From Sarcocystis neurona (taxonomy: Eukaryota > Apicomplexa > Conoidasida > Eucoccidiorida > Sarcocystidae): 64,000 nucleotides of DNA. The notes under the pieces are model-generated. The model had not been told where the DNA came from and did not search any database. It was given only the letters and a program-made list of their open reading frames with translations. The stretch is taken from NCBI GenBank assembly GCA_000727475.1, contig KL647312.1:1438793-1502792 (forward strand), given 5' to 3'. Both the position numbers and the translations under genes were made by a program. Shown piece by piece: positions 11,225-26,200 of this stretch. Position 1 is the stretch's first letter; each line of letters starts with the position of its first letter.

Positions 11225-14200
11225 CAAATACAGACACACAATCGCCAATCTCCGTTTATACATATGTCTCTACGCACGGATCCCTGCACTAGTTTATATA
11301 CATGCTCCAGTAGAAAGCAGCAGTCGCTCCCAGCAGCAGGAAGGACTGCCGACGGTCATCAGCTGGAAAGAAGCAGCGGCTGCTCTGCTTTGTGAAAACG
11401 AAGCAAAAAACCCAGCTCGCGATACGTGTCCGGCAGCCGCAGCGGGGGTCAAGCAAAGGCGCGCGGCTCTGCAGCACGGAGGTGCGAGCAGCAGCAAGGA
11501 CGCGCGAGGCTACTCAACAGCAGCTCGAGAGTACGTGCGCGCTGCTGCCTACAAGCTGCAGCCCGGAGTTCTGCCTGTGGAAGCCCTATGAAAAGGGAAG
11601 AGAAGCGGCAGCTGAAAGCGTGTCCGCAGCACATGATCTTTATGTCTGCGGCGGGATTCTTCACTGCCTTCCGCAGCACGTCGCCCAGAGTCGCACATTG
11701 GGTGTACCACCCAGAGAGCAGCAGTGTAGTTGACACGCATGAAGTTGCAGCACGTGGGATAAGCTGCAACAGAGCGGAGCGGCCGCAGCAGGGGAACGAG
11801 GAGCCTGAGAAGCGGCAGCATCAGCAGGCCACAAGGGCAAACAACAGCAGCAGCACCGGGGCGTCGAGACACCCGGAGTGACTGCGCATGTGTGTAAACA
11901 CGGTGGGGGGACAGCAGCAAACGAAGCCTAAGTATGGGTGTGAGCACCACGCAGAGAGAGCAGTAGGAGTGATACGCGGAGGAGCAGCAGGCCCAGCAGC
12001 GAGATGTCGAGAAGCGCTGCGTCTCCACAACGCATGCGTCGCTGCCCACCGCATGCACTTGTTTTCAAACTGCTGCAGCTCCTCGTTCGTAATTGTTCGT
12101 TTGTCCGACGAAGTCGCGGCAGTCGGAGGAAGCAGCTGTGCTTCAGCGTCCCTTCTGCCGCTTTTCCTTGCGACTAATGCTGCTTCACCTTGTGTCGCTG
12201 CTGCCTCTCCTGCTCCTGCTGCTGCGTTGCTTGGTGCTGCTGCTGCTTCTGCTGCTGTTCGTTTGTCAGCTTCGGAAGCCACAGAGTAGCCGCTTGTCGG
12301 GCCCCCGGGTCCCGCAGCAGCTGCTTCTGCGTGCACCGCGCTGCGTCTCGCTTCTGACTGCCGAATGCTAAAAAGATAAGGAGGCGAGGAGGATACTTTG
12401 AATTCCACCTGCGCAGCACCGCAGCAGGACAAGCAGCGGCGGCAGCGACAGCGTCGACACCAGCAAAACTACGAGACGTCCGTCGCACAGAGGCCTTCAA
12501 AGGGTCGGGGACAAAAGCAGGGACACGCCGAAGTAGCAACAAGCGCCTGCAGCTCCCACAGGAGCAGCAAACGCAGAACAACGACATTCACGTATCTTGC
12601 TGCTGCTGCAGCAGCTCCCTCAGCAGCAGCAGCAGCAGCTCTCTCGGGAGCAGCAGTTCCCTCAGCAGTAGCACAAGTTCCGTCGCCGCAGCAGGGTCAA
12701 CAACCCGGGAAAGGCGCACAGCGTGGAGGGGCTGCAGGACCGCAACGGCTGGACATGCGTTTTTCGACTCATCCGCAGCAGCAGGTGCAACTACACAGTC
12801 CCCACTCTTCACCTGGGTGGACGGACTCTGCCGCAGGGCAGAAGCAGCAGCAGCAGCTCTTAGCAGAACAAGTGGAAAATGTTGCAGCGAGCAACAGCAC
12901 TGAAGCAGCCGCAGCAAGTCGAAGGGCCGCCGCAGGAGCCGCCCGAAGTGCACTTCGCACGCACAGGCAGGGGCAGCGCACTACGCTAATTCATCAGGTA
13001 TATAAAGTCACAATCAAAAGACAGCGTCACGACCCCTGGCTCTTTAACATCAAGAAACCCGGCTACCACGCGTACGCAGTGCAACCCGGACAGTTTCTGC
13101 GTTGCAAAAACGTGGCGGCAGGCCACCGCCGCTGGGCACAAATATGGACACATGTATTTGTATAGCGTCTACATATATTTGTGTGTTAGTTTTCGAGTCA
13201 CACACGAGAGAGACGTACTGATCTCGACCAATTTTGAATAACGCAGTCCTCCACGTACTCACACATTGACGCCTACGCGTGTACACGCATACTCACATAT
13301 ACAGCATCACGTTCTCCTGTAGTCAAAAAGCTCACTCTTTCTCTCTATATACATTCACATACATATGTATATATATATGTATGTATATATGTGTACCTGT
13401 AAAATTATATGCGCATATGTATATGTATATATGCGTCTAGGAGTATATACGCATACATACAGACATATAGACTCACGTTTTTCAGAAGGGTTACTAAACT
13501 CTTTCTATACATACGTATATATATATATATGTGCGTGCGTAGTTATATATCGTTAGGTGTGTTTGTGTGTCGCTACTTCTTCAGCCACAAACACGCGGAC
13601 GTCCGTCTCTGCTGGCGCTAGCTGCACGTACAATGGTGCGGCGGCACACGAAAAGAGGCGCAGGCCCGACTGGGCTGTTCTTGCTAACGTCGGCAAGTTG
13701 AAGGCATAGACAGGAACGGGGGGTGGGGCTTACTAATTTGCGTAGCTTCCAGACACTGAGGATGAAGCGTAGCAGCACGAAGAACTGCACTATAAAAGAG
13801 TCTCCGTTGTCTCTCAGGTAGAGGATAGTAACGACTTCGAGGACCATGTCCAGGAGAATGCCGCTGGCCTGCACGCGCGTGCGTCCGGGGCGACACAGCA
13901 GGAGCGGACGAAGAAACGTGGGAAATTCCTGGCAGACGGTGAAGCAGAAGATGAAGACGGGAGAACAGAAGGAGAAGAAAAAGAGGAGAGCGCCGCCAGG
14001 AAGCGGAGAAGCGGACGAAAAGATGGAAGGCCCCGTGCAGCACAGAGAGACTCGCGGCTGCTGCTGCTGCGGACGAAGGGGGAGGAAATGGACACACGCG
14101 CGGGGGGTGGAAAAGAGAGGATATGTGCTGGCGGCGAAGACGCAAAGAGAGGGGAGGTCAAAGTCGAGGCGAGTGGGGAGGGGCACAAACCTCCTGGGCA

Positions 14201-17200
14201 GCACCAGGCGACACAGCGTCACTCACCGACGACGCCACAGAGAGACGGAGAGGAGAAAAAAGGGACGAACGACCGAAGAGATGAGCAGCAAAGAGCGCAC
14301 AGAAGAAACGAAGAGAGGGCTGCTGCGTCTCTTCGGCGACTGGAAACGCGCACGCGCATCAGACGCCTGCCAACAACACTTCACAACGGTGTCTCTTCTT
14401 ACCGTGGCATACATATAAATCGATGACACGAACACAGACAGCTCTATATCAGTATATATATAAACACGGGCATACATATATATATATATATGATATCAAT
14501 AGAGATAGCTAGGCACCGGTGTGTATACAAAGAGACGCACATATATATGTACACACGTGTATATATATATATATCTGGTACGAATGGAGATAGCTGTATA
14601 TCGATCTGTATACGAAGACGCGTATACACATATATATGATACAAATAGAGATAGCTATACACGGGGCTGCATACAGAGAGGCGCATATATATATATATAT
14701 ATATGAGTAGATATAGCTACATATCGGTGTGTATACAGAAAGACGCACATATATATATATATATATATGATAAGAATAGAGATACCTATATGAGGCTATC
14801 TATACAAAGAGGCGGACACATATATATATATATGTGACACGAACAAAGGTAGCTATATATCGGCGTGTGTACAAAAAGCGCATATATACATGTATGTGTG
14901 GTATGAACAGAGATAGCTCTACATCATTGTGTACACAAAAAGTCTTCTAAAATGCTGTCCATCGATCTCTCTCTATTTCTCCCCACTGGGCTCGTCGGTA
15001 CGTACGTTCAGGCACCAGGTACACGTTCAGTACGTTGACCAGGAATGTCAAATGAAAGAGAACGAACAAAGAGTTCTCCCTCACTTTCTCCTCTCCTATC
15101 TGCATTTTAGTGAGGAAGGCGCCTGCTGCACGTGTGGCCCTCCGAAGAGGCGCCATCAGCGACGGCGTCCCCGTAAAAGTCGAGGGGCGCTCCCGACGCG
15201 TCACCTTCCAGTGCAGTGTATACACACATATGTATGTATATATACATATATAGAGAGAGATAGACAGATAGAGAGAGAGATAAAAAGATAGATAGATACA
15301 TCCATATATATATTTATGGAGAGATAGACAGATAGATATATAAATAGATAAATAGATGGATAAACAGACACACGTTTACATACCAGAACGTACGCATTCG
15401 TACACATACGGGCATGTATATATATATACATATATGCATACATCTATCTACATGCACCACAAAGTACGCACATGTACATCTAAGTATATTTATATATGTG
15501 CAGACATATCTACACCACAACTAATATGTACGTACAGGTACCCATTTATATATATATATACATACGTGGGCCCACTACAACATATGAATACGTACATACG
15601 GGTGTGTGTAACCACAATGGATGTGTACGTGCATATACGCATGCATATATATATGTACGTGTATGTATATCTATACACCACAACGTACGCATACGTACAG
15701 ATACGTATATATATACGTACAAGTATACAGTACAACGTGGGCACACGTACAGGTACATATACGTGTATACGCATCACAACATCCGCACACGTCCACATAC
15801 GTTTATGTCCAGCTATATGTATCCAAGAATGTGTACGTGTATATGGAGCACAGGGGAAGTGCATTCATGTGTACGTAGAGAGGAAGTGCCGAGCTGTTTG
15901 TATGCACCTCTCCTCCCTATACCTGCACACACAGACGTGCATACGCTTGAAAACGAGAGAAGAAGGGACTTTGTCCTTCACGCGTGTTGCTCCTTCTTAC
16001 TGAGAAGTGCTGCGCAAGATTCTTCTGGCTTCGCCAAAATTTAACGTCCGAGTAAAACGCGAGTGCCTGAGCAACTCCACACAGAAAACGGCTCAGCAGC
16101 CCACCGTCCCCACAAAGCGGCAGCAACGAAGCAGCAGGAGACTCAAACGAGCCGCAGCGCAGCAGCAGCAGCAGTGCGGCCGAAGAAGATGCGGGCGCAG
16201 GACGGCAGCACCAGCCCCGGCAGTGCGGCAGCACCGCAGCAAGAGCCAGTAGGAAAAGTCTAACGGCAACATGCAGCAGAAGAAGACGAGCAGCAGCACT
16301 TCAAAACTGCCACCACCAGGCACGGCGGCAGCACTGCACCCTGTTCGGGAGCGGAAGGACAAGGACAGCAGAGCTGCAGAAAGCTGTGGAGACCTCGCAG
16401 AGAGGTGAGCGCGCGACGGGGGGCAAAGGAGACAAACTGCATTCCGGAAGAGGAAAACAATGCCTACCCACGGAATATATATATATATATATGTATAAAC
16501 GTATACATGTGATGCACAGGGAGCACAGTCGCCCCCTACGGGCAGGTCGAAAGGGAAGAGAAAACGTGAGACGAGGAGACCGAGCAGAAGCGAAAACGAC
16601 AGCAGTGAAAAGACGCATTCACACACGCATATATATATATATATATATTGTAGACAAACAGGTGTATCTGAATAGGTAGATACAAGTCCATGTATATATT
16701 TATTGTGAAGATGAGAGAGGTAGGCGAATAGGTGGACAATCGTAGAAGAGAGCGAGACGAAGAGAATAAACAGTCTGTTGGCCAACATACGACGGCGTGG
16801 CGGGGAGGCAGTTGAAAACGAAGCAGCCATGAAACGACTGCTTCTACGCCAATCTCCCCGAAGACCATTCCCGCTGCCATCGCTACATATATGTGCATGT
16901 ACATAAAGAGCACGTACTGGGCCGGTGGCAGGCGAAGCACCGATGAAGGCAGGTGAAGCCGAAGAGGCTAGAGTAGTGAAGGAAGTGTCGCAGAGGAAAA
17001 GATAGGGGGGAAAGAAAAACGCGCAGATTTCCTTTCCCCTATTTTAATATGTGTGTACGTGCGTATACGTGTGTACGTGCGTATATGTGTGTACGTGCGT
17101 ATACGTGTGTACGTGCGTATACGTGTGTACGTGCGTATATGTGTGTACGTGCGTATACGTGTGTACGTGCGTATACGTGTGTACGTGCGTATATGTGTGT

Positions 17201-20200
17201 ACGTGCGTATACGTGTGTACGTGCGTATACGTGTATACGTGCGTATATGTGTATACGTGCGTATATGTGTGTACGCGCTTGTCCATCTCTCATATAGATG
17301 TACCTATATACAGCATCTTCAGTATTAAGAGTATGAAGCCGGGGCAGCAGACATGTCCCAGAGAGAGCAGCAGCACACAGAGGAAGCGCATTTCTTGCGA
17401 TTGAAGAAGTGGCCGCAGGAACGGGCAGCGCTCGGAAGCAGCCCGGCGCTTCGTCGCGACGCCGCCTCGTCCCTTCCCCTTCCCCCGCTGGCAAAAAAGT
17501 GACGGACGGCCGTTTCTAAATTTTGCCAGAAGCAGCGGCAGAATGGCGAGAGCGACAACGGCGAATGTGGAAGAAAGAGCTGCAGCAGGCGAGAGAGTTT
17601 CCCAGCGGGCGAGAAGCGAGAAGACGCAGAGACCGCAGGCAGCAGAAAGAAATGGCTGACCTCGAAGATCAGGTGGAGAACAGAAATCAGGTAGACAAGA
17701 AGCAGCACCCAAGGGCTAGAGCCGCCCATCATCATCTTCATGGAGCTGACGTCGTACTGAGAGAACTGCATATTTTCAAGGGAGCCCAGCGCCTGGGCCA
17801 TGTGCAGCAGGAACATCCACGTCGCGTAGCCTGCAGGAGCCGCCGAAAAACAGGAGCAGCAGCACCATCGCGGCAGCAGCAGCACCACCGTAGCAGCATA
17901 GCAGGATCAGTATAGCACCAGCAGCAGCATAGCGGCAGCACAGGAGCAGCATACCAGCAGCAGCAGCAACGTAGCAGCATAGCATCAGCATAGCAGCGGC
18001 AGTGTAGCAGCAGCAGCGCAGCCGCAGCAGCACCGTAGCAATGCAGCAGCGTAGCAGCACAGCAACAGCAGCAGAAGGCGGCACCGCCCTCCTCGACATC
18101 GGGCGGCGGCACACCCGTTGCTGCGGCACCAGCAGGGCAGCGCAGGAGCGGCAGCTGCTGCAGTCGCGTGTCAGTGGCAGCGGCACAGCGGCAGCAGCGG
18201 CGTAGTACTAGGGAGAGCAGCAGTAGCAGCAGCACAACAGCAGCAGGACACGGGTTGCATCACCAGCAACACAAGGCAGGTAGGAGGAGGACTGACAGCC
18301 CAGAAGTGGCGGCAGGCGCAATGGAGCGGCAGCGGCGCAGAACAGCAGTGGAGAAAAACAGCAGCGGCGAAGAACAGTGGCGGCGAAGAATAGCAGCGGC
18401 GGCAGTTGCGGCGAAGGATGGAAAAGCTCCGGCAGGGGCAGCCGAAAAGAGAGCAGCGGGAGCAGCGAGCGGCTGTCGTTCTGCTGCAGCCAAGAAATCG
18501 GCAGCCGAAGAAGACGCAGACCCGGCTCCGTGTGCCCCGCACCGAAGCAGAGGGGCCTGCGCAGTGCCGCGCTTAGAGTTGGTACAGTCTCCTTCACGAA
18601 AGGGAAAATATATACAGATATACATATCAGCATAAATTCTCCCAGGCGCACACACCAGTCTCCACGCATATGTGAAGAGGTGTATCCCCGTCTCTATGTA
18701 TACACACCTAGGTAGATGCGTCCCTCTGCTGCTCTAGCTGCTGTTCATATACCGGTCTCTACAGGTCTCGATCAGCCGGAATCTTGACTCAGACACACAT
18801 ACATATATACACAGATATGTACACACCTACGTCTCCCTAGATATATCCAGACATATGTATACGTTTCTTTGTCTCGCTCTCTGTAGATATCAAGACTCAC
18901 ACACACATACATATATATTGGTATATATACTACGTCTACGCTTCTCTCTCTATGTACAGATATACGTATACGTTTCTCTGTCTCTCGCTAGACTCACAAA
19001 CACATATATAGATGTACAGACATCTACGTCTGTCCCTCTCTCTATACATACAGACATGCGTATATATTTTTCTTCGTGTGTCTCCACATATATCTGCGGC
19101 CCCCCCCCGTCTCCCTCCCTCTTCACATGTGTGTATCGGCCTCTTCCCCTCTCTCTATCTGTCAACATACGGGCGTTTCTTCCTCGCCCACCCCATACGG
19201 CATATATAAGTCTGCGCTTCTCTATCTATCTATCTATCTATGTCTTTTCCTTTACATCTCTGTCCCTACGGAAGTACAGGCGCTACTCATGTAGAGAAAA
19301 ATAGGCGCATCTGTGAATACAGCCAAAACGGTGCGAGTGGCACTCCGGCAACAAGAGGGAGAGGACCAGGCAGACGCGAAGCAGCAGAGCAGCAACCAAC
19401 GTGGCTACATTGGTCTATATATGCTGTATATGCAGACAAATACAAGTGCGTCGTTCCCTACAATTCTGTCGCTGCACACGTCTCTACATCTACACCTGTA
19501 TACATAGTTTTACCCATGAAGATACGTATGCATGTGTACGCATACATACATGTATATATATATATATACACGAATATATGCAGTTCCAGCTCCATGCACA
19601 CATAAGTATATATTGGCAGAGACATACACACGTACATATACATGTATGTAGACACAAGTGAAATAACGAGGGCAGAGTAAAGAGATTTCCATATATATAT
19701 ATATGTAGACGCAGGTGAAGTAACGAGGGTAGAGTGCAACGATTTGCATATATATATATATGTGGATGTAGGTGAAGTAACGAGGGTATAGAGTACAAAG
19801 ATTTGCCTATATATATATGTGGATGTAGGTGAAGTAACGAGGGTATAGAGTACAAAGATTTGCCTATATATATATGTGGATGTAGGTGAAGTAACGAGGG
19901 TATAGAGTACAAAGATTTGCCTACATATATATGTGGATGTAGGTGAAGTGAGGGGGGTATAGTGAAAAGCCAAAACTAGGTCGCTCCGAAAATGCACAGA
20001 AGCGCAACGAGTGCATATCCGTGCGAGTGTTGATATTAAGACCCTCACAGGTAGCATCACGGGATACACAGAGGTTGTATACATGCATATATATCTACGT
20101 ATGTAAGTCTTCCTACACACTCGAATTTGGTAGAAAACACCTGCAGCATTACACGCATATGGACGTGAATTCACATTCGGATTTTTTAACTCCGACCAGC

Positions 20201-23200
20201 ACACAAATGTGTATATATGTATACACATATATATACACGTATGCGTCGATATCTGTATATATATACATACGTGGATGTATCTATGCGTATAAGTCTTAAT
20301 ACACATTCGAATCTAGTAGGAAACACCGGCACGTATAGGTATATATATATTTATGTATATGAGTATACATTCGGCCTTGACAGGTGACCCCACCCTGTAC
20401 ACAAGCATGCACATATATATATACGCATATCTCCATATACATTCAGAGCTGGTGGGTAACACCTACGACACCTACGTATGTATATACCCACACACATGTA
20501 TATGTGTGTCTCCAAATGTGTGTATATATGTAGATGCAAATGTGTCTACGCTATCTACGTATGTATAACACCCATACACATGTGTATGTATGAGTGGACA
20601 CACGAATACGTATGTGTACCTCGCACACAGACACGTAGAAAGACAGACGATGTACATCGACGAGGAAACGCTGGCCGTAACTGAGACCGATGTACACACA
20701 TATATATTTTCATACATATTTGTCTTGCTGCTTTCTTCTCTCGTCTCCCCGTGTTCTCTTCTGCCTCTGCCGCAGAGAACCGTTCTGCGTTGGAAGAAGC
20801 ACGCAGCCACACACTGTCACGCCTTCTTGTCTTTCTGTATCTTTTTTTCTCATTGGCTGCCTTTCTCTTCCTCGGTGTCTACGTATTCATAGCACCGAAG
20901 AGACGGCGTTGCAGGAGCTGCGCACCGGTCGGCTTGTACGTAATTTTGATCGGTGTTGCTGCTGCTGATCTGCTTTGCTCTGTCTTGTCGAGGACGAACG
21001 CCTCGTGGGGCAGCTGCACCAGCGGCAGATATTCATCTTCGGGAGAGATGAAAGAGTTTACGTGAACAGGCAGCGCGTAAGTCTGCACGCACAGAGAGGG
21101 CAGACGCAGGGGGACACGACTTCGTGCAGAAATTCACCCGGAAATGCGGGGGGACTGCGGCTCATGACAGGCAACAAGGAGAGAGACATTCTCGCCATCA
21201 ACGGGGCCTCTGCAGTCCGCAGGGACCGCAGTCTCACCGCGTTGAAGAGAAACTCCTATGCGTATTTGTAGGTACACAGAGGTCCACACTCAGATATGTA
21301 TAGACCTAGACATACACAGAGATACATATATACATGCTTGACGGCGGTGCGTACTTGCACGAATATGTACATCTACATATATACACAGATAGAGAGATAT
21401 CTATCTTTGAACGGGTGCAAAATAATGGATATACACACCGATCTATACCTTCGTACGTATATACATATGCACGTATATGCACACATATATATATGTGTTT
21501 TTATGTTTACGGCGGTGCGCGTCTGTAGAACTGCGTACACATAGAGATATTCTTCCCTTTTTTCCTCTTTTCCTCTCTACATGTAGCAGCAAGGAGCATA
21601 CATGCAACAGACAGCAGACTTGATGTACGTGTTCGAATCTAAGTGTGGGGAATTTCTTGCAGAGAGAGCAGCAGCGCCGACAGCAGCCGGAAGGACGGGT
21701 ACGCAGGAGAAGGCAGAGGAGCAGCACTACAAAGTCACGCAGCAGACAGGCACGTACGCACGCAGACATCCACGCATATTCATACTTGCATCCCCACACG
21801 TGTGTGTGACGAATCTGATAGACAAGTATGCACACATATATATAAATATGTATGACAGTATACACATAATATGAATCAAAAGATAGAAGAGCGCAGACGC
21901 AAGCAATGTCGCACAGGTGGGCGTATACTGCTGTAAGGAGAGAAAGGAAAGCACGTGAGTTTATTCAGCAGAGAACCGACTAGAGCCCCGCCCAAATCTG
22001 CTGCGTCGTGTCCTCCGTCCCATCCACAGGGGCCCCCACGCACGTGCAAAACCGCGTCCTGTCCGCCCACACAGATGGTCCTCGAGAAAAGGCGAAGGAA
22101 AAACCTGCGTGTCTCTTTCGCTCTCCCTCGCGGTATGCGTAAACACGCACATATATATATATATATACATACACACAAACAATATATGTTAGACACATAT
22201 GTTGTGTGTACACACATTATATATATATATATGTATGCACACACACAATAGATACATATGTGGTACGTATATATATATATACATATACACAAACAATACA
22301 TATGTTGTGTGTACATATTATATATATATACACAATATATACATACATGGTACACACATATATATACATATACACAAACAATATATGTTAGACACATATG
22401 TTGTATATGCACATATCATATATATTACACATATACACACAATATATTGGGCATATATATATGTACACATATATTCATATACACACACATACACGTACAG
22501 ACACACAAATACATACACACATACATACACACATACATACAAGCACGCCCGTGCGTGCTGAAGTATGCAAAATATATATACATCTACGAAGTGTCACACA
22601 CGTCTATACATGAATCCTTCTACATAAATAGATATATATCCATACAATACACATACGTATAAATATACACACACATATATATACATGTAAATCGTCAAAT
22701 CTAAATAGACAGATATGCATCCATACCACATATACACCTATATATATACATATACACGCAAATCGCTACATATAGACAAATATCCGTCCACACAACACAA
22801 ACGCATATATATATATATATACACGTAAGTTCTTACACGTACACTGACAGATATACATCCATACAATATATATACACGTATATATATACATATATATGCA
22901 AGATGGTGGGCGTACATAAGAATGTATACGTTCCATCCATATGTGCGACCGCGCCCCCAGGTATATATGTGTGACTGCATGGTACATCTGACGGTTCACC
23001 TGATCGTGCCAATCGATAAACGGGTTATGCGTCCCAAATTTTTTGAGAAATTCTTCCGTTAGCAGCGGCCGGTGCTCCAGCACTGGCCCCACCTGCAGCG
23101 CAGCAGTCTCCCACTTCAGCAAAACGTGGACAGGCACTTCTTCGCGTGCAGACGCACCTACATACCTATTTAAATAGACACGCATATATATATATGTAGA

Positions 23201-26200
23201 TGGTACATCTTCACGTACGCGTGATAATACATATATATGTAAACAGACGAACAGTCGAACATATGTGCGTACACATGTACGTACATATTGTCGCGCAAGT
23301 GCGTTGATGTATATTTACACGTGTGTGCAGCTAGGTGCGTAGCCCGTTGCCTTTTAAATTGAACCGAGTCGTCGGGAGAGCCCCCGCTCCCCTCGATGGA
23401 TGGGCAAATATACAAGAAGCAAGGAAGTCTACGCCGGCCGTATACACCCAACCACAGACAGGTGGAGCGCAGGGAAAAGCGCACTCCAGCATAAGCAGCC
23501 ACATTTACAGACGCACGTGAGGCCGCCGGTTCTCTTCCGTAACACCGGTGGAAGCAAGGCAACCCTATATCGACTATGAGGTGCACACATATATATACGC
23601 ATATATTTTATCGACGTATGTGTGCACGTATCTCCCTACACAGATATATAAAATAGAATACTGAATACACATGCCTATGTATTCTTTACGAATATGTGTC
23701 GACACACCTCTCCGTGTACACACGTATGTGCACACCCACACACACATACATATACATATGCGCATATGTCTACTTATCTCTATATGCACGTACAAATACC
23801 CATACCACACGCACACGTACAGGAGATACAAGCAAACCCGCCCAGTCGCTTCTACTTATATTATGAAACAGTAGGACGTGCACACAGCGGCTTACGTGGA
23901 TGTACTCAGGCAGCGACTGGACTGCAGGAGGAGGCATCTGCAGGTGCTGTGTCGCGGCGCGCAGCTTCTCTCCCCACGGGTCCTCCAAGAGAAAACGTTT
24001 TAACTGCTTCAAGTGACCTGCAGCGGAAGAACAGCAGCAGCAGCGAAGGAGCAGCGGCAGCGAAGCAGCATCAGAAGCAGCAGCCCAGCGGAGAAAGCCG
24101 CCGCCGCAGCAGCACCAGCGCAGCAGCAGCAGACAGCAACAGAACAGCGGCAGTGCCGCAACGGTGAAACAAATGTAGCACGTGTGGCACAGTTAGAGAA
24201 GCGCTTGTACGAGTCCGTGTCTTCTTCGTATTTGTTGCAACGCTGGCACGGGTGCGTCGGAAGGAAAGGGCACGTGGCGCTGCTGCCAAAAAGCGAGAAG
24301 GACACTTCCTGTATCCCCGCGTCCTGCAGGCAGAAGCTGCTGAGCCCCAGTGCACACACGTCCAACATGTATGCGTGTGTGTGTGTGTGAGGAGATACGG
24401 AGGTGATGACCGCGGAAGTCCCGCGAAGAAACAAGAGGAAAACGACGAGATTCAAGTTCAAGAGACGGAAAGCAACTGTGAGGAGAGTCTCTCGCTGGGT
24501 GATAGACACACACATGTAAACAACTGCGCGGCACCCCCCGACACGTACATAATATGCAGAGACTGCAGAAAGATTCGCCCAACCAAGAACGGCCGTCCTC
24601 TCTTCTCCTCCTCCTTCTCGTCTTCGAGAATTTCTTCTCCCTTTTTGTCTCTCTGCGAGTTTGCTTCTCCTCGCCCTTCCCTTCTCCCCCTTCTGGCCGA
24701 GGACGTACACGTCCTCCTCCGGCAATATCTCGGCCACACTTCTCTGTCTCGCCGTCGCTCTCTCTTTTTATGACTGAGTGCGCGTCTTCCTGTGTTGTCT
24801 CTCTTAAACGTTCGGCTTCTACTACCACGCACGTCGACGAAGAAAACATATACATACACATGTGTGTATATATCTTTCTCCCTATCTCTCGCGCTCTCTT
24901 TCGCTGTTGGGGTCACCTCACTGGCGCGTGTACAGGGGGGGGAGAGGAGGCTCCCGCAGGGCACGCAAGGCAGACGCTACTTGTACAGAGACAGAGTCGA
25001 GAAAGAAAAGACTGCGCTCCTGCTGCTGGTGCTGCGGTGAGGACGGAACAGCAGAAATTCACCTGGGTGCAGGCGCGGAGAAGGGGAGAGACGACACACC
25101 TCCCACAAACAGCAAAGCAGACAGACGCGCACCAGTGTCACCGAAGGAAGACGGACCTCCAACTAGCTATACATAGAAGTATGCTTGTGCATTTATCTCT
25201 CTATAGAGGTGTCTGCGTGCACTTACACCTGTATCTATTTGCCTATGTACACAGGTACATATATGTATCTCTCTCTATCTGTATATATGTGTATCTACGT
25301 ATATGTGTATATATCTATCTGTATTTATATGTGTCTATTTATCTATCTACATACGTATGTATCTATCTAAACAGATATATATATATATACAGAGAATCAT
25401 ATACGCACACGTATATCTGTGTATCCCTCTATACCTATATCTCCCTCTCTCTCATATATATATATATAGATAGATATCCATCTAAATACATGTATACCTA
25501 TCTATACCTACATCTACAAACATATGTGTATATATACATGTATATTTTGTGTGCACGCATGCAGAGGCAGACATGAATGCAGACGCAGCATATACATGTG
25601 TGTGCATGTATACACGCGTTCTGCAGTTGCCGAGAAATACACCTCGGCGACAGAAGACTCATAAAATAGAGACACAGACAGAAAAAAAGAGAAAGATTCA
25701 CATACACACAGGTGTACCATGAGAAACTCACTAGGAGTGATAGCCTGTGACACTTGGTGAATAGAGTTGAGCGGCGTCTCCTCGCCCGTCGCGTCGTCCT
25801 CGGTCCGTACGTAGAGGTAGAGCGTTGTATTTGTTCTGCACCAACCCCACCATATCACCACCATGCCACGCGCAAGCGCATGCAAATTTTTGTGTCTGCG
25901 AAGATATACACGTCGGCGAGTACACGAGGGTGTGTAGGTTTTGACAACGCGACACAGACACACATGCACACGCACGCCCCTCACATGTGAGAGGAAGTCG
26001 ATTCCATACAAGAATCGTGTAGACGCGTAAAGTCACGGGCAAATATATGGAAACAGGAGGAAGCATCTTCACATATATATATGTGTGTCGATATGTGCGT
26101 GTTTTATAATAGGAAAGTTGGTTACACGCCTACGCTGTGAGCACGCCATACGTGTGCGTAGACATCTATACATGTATACATATAGGTGCATGCTCTGTGA

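Noticed and set aside
12398..13165. 255-codon + strand frame ending in a basic segment
   Set aside because: It is antisense to the CLPTM1-like exon 12050-12408 and its CAG-rich upstream intron; the open frame follows from lack of stops in CAG repeats.
14947..15225. - strand frame between CLPTM1-like exons with a hydrophobic stretch
   Set aside because: Exons 16001 and 13868 join directly in phase and give the expected family spacing, leaving no room for it.
17044..17494. Long - strand frames reading as His/Thr/Tyr or Ala/Arg repeats
   Set aside because: They are translations of the 18-bp minisatellite, whose length is a multiple of three, so several frames stay open at once.
19458..20306. 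282-codon - strand frame with a repeated 19-residue peptide
   Set aside because: It is generated by the 57-bp tandem repeat inside a CLPTM1-like intron; flanking exons of the same strand are in other frames.
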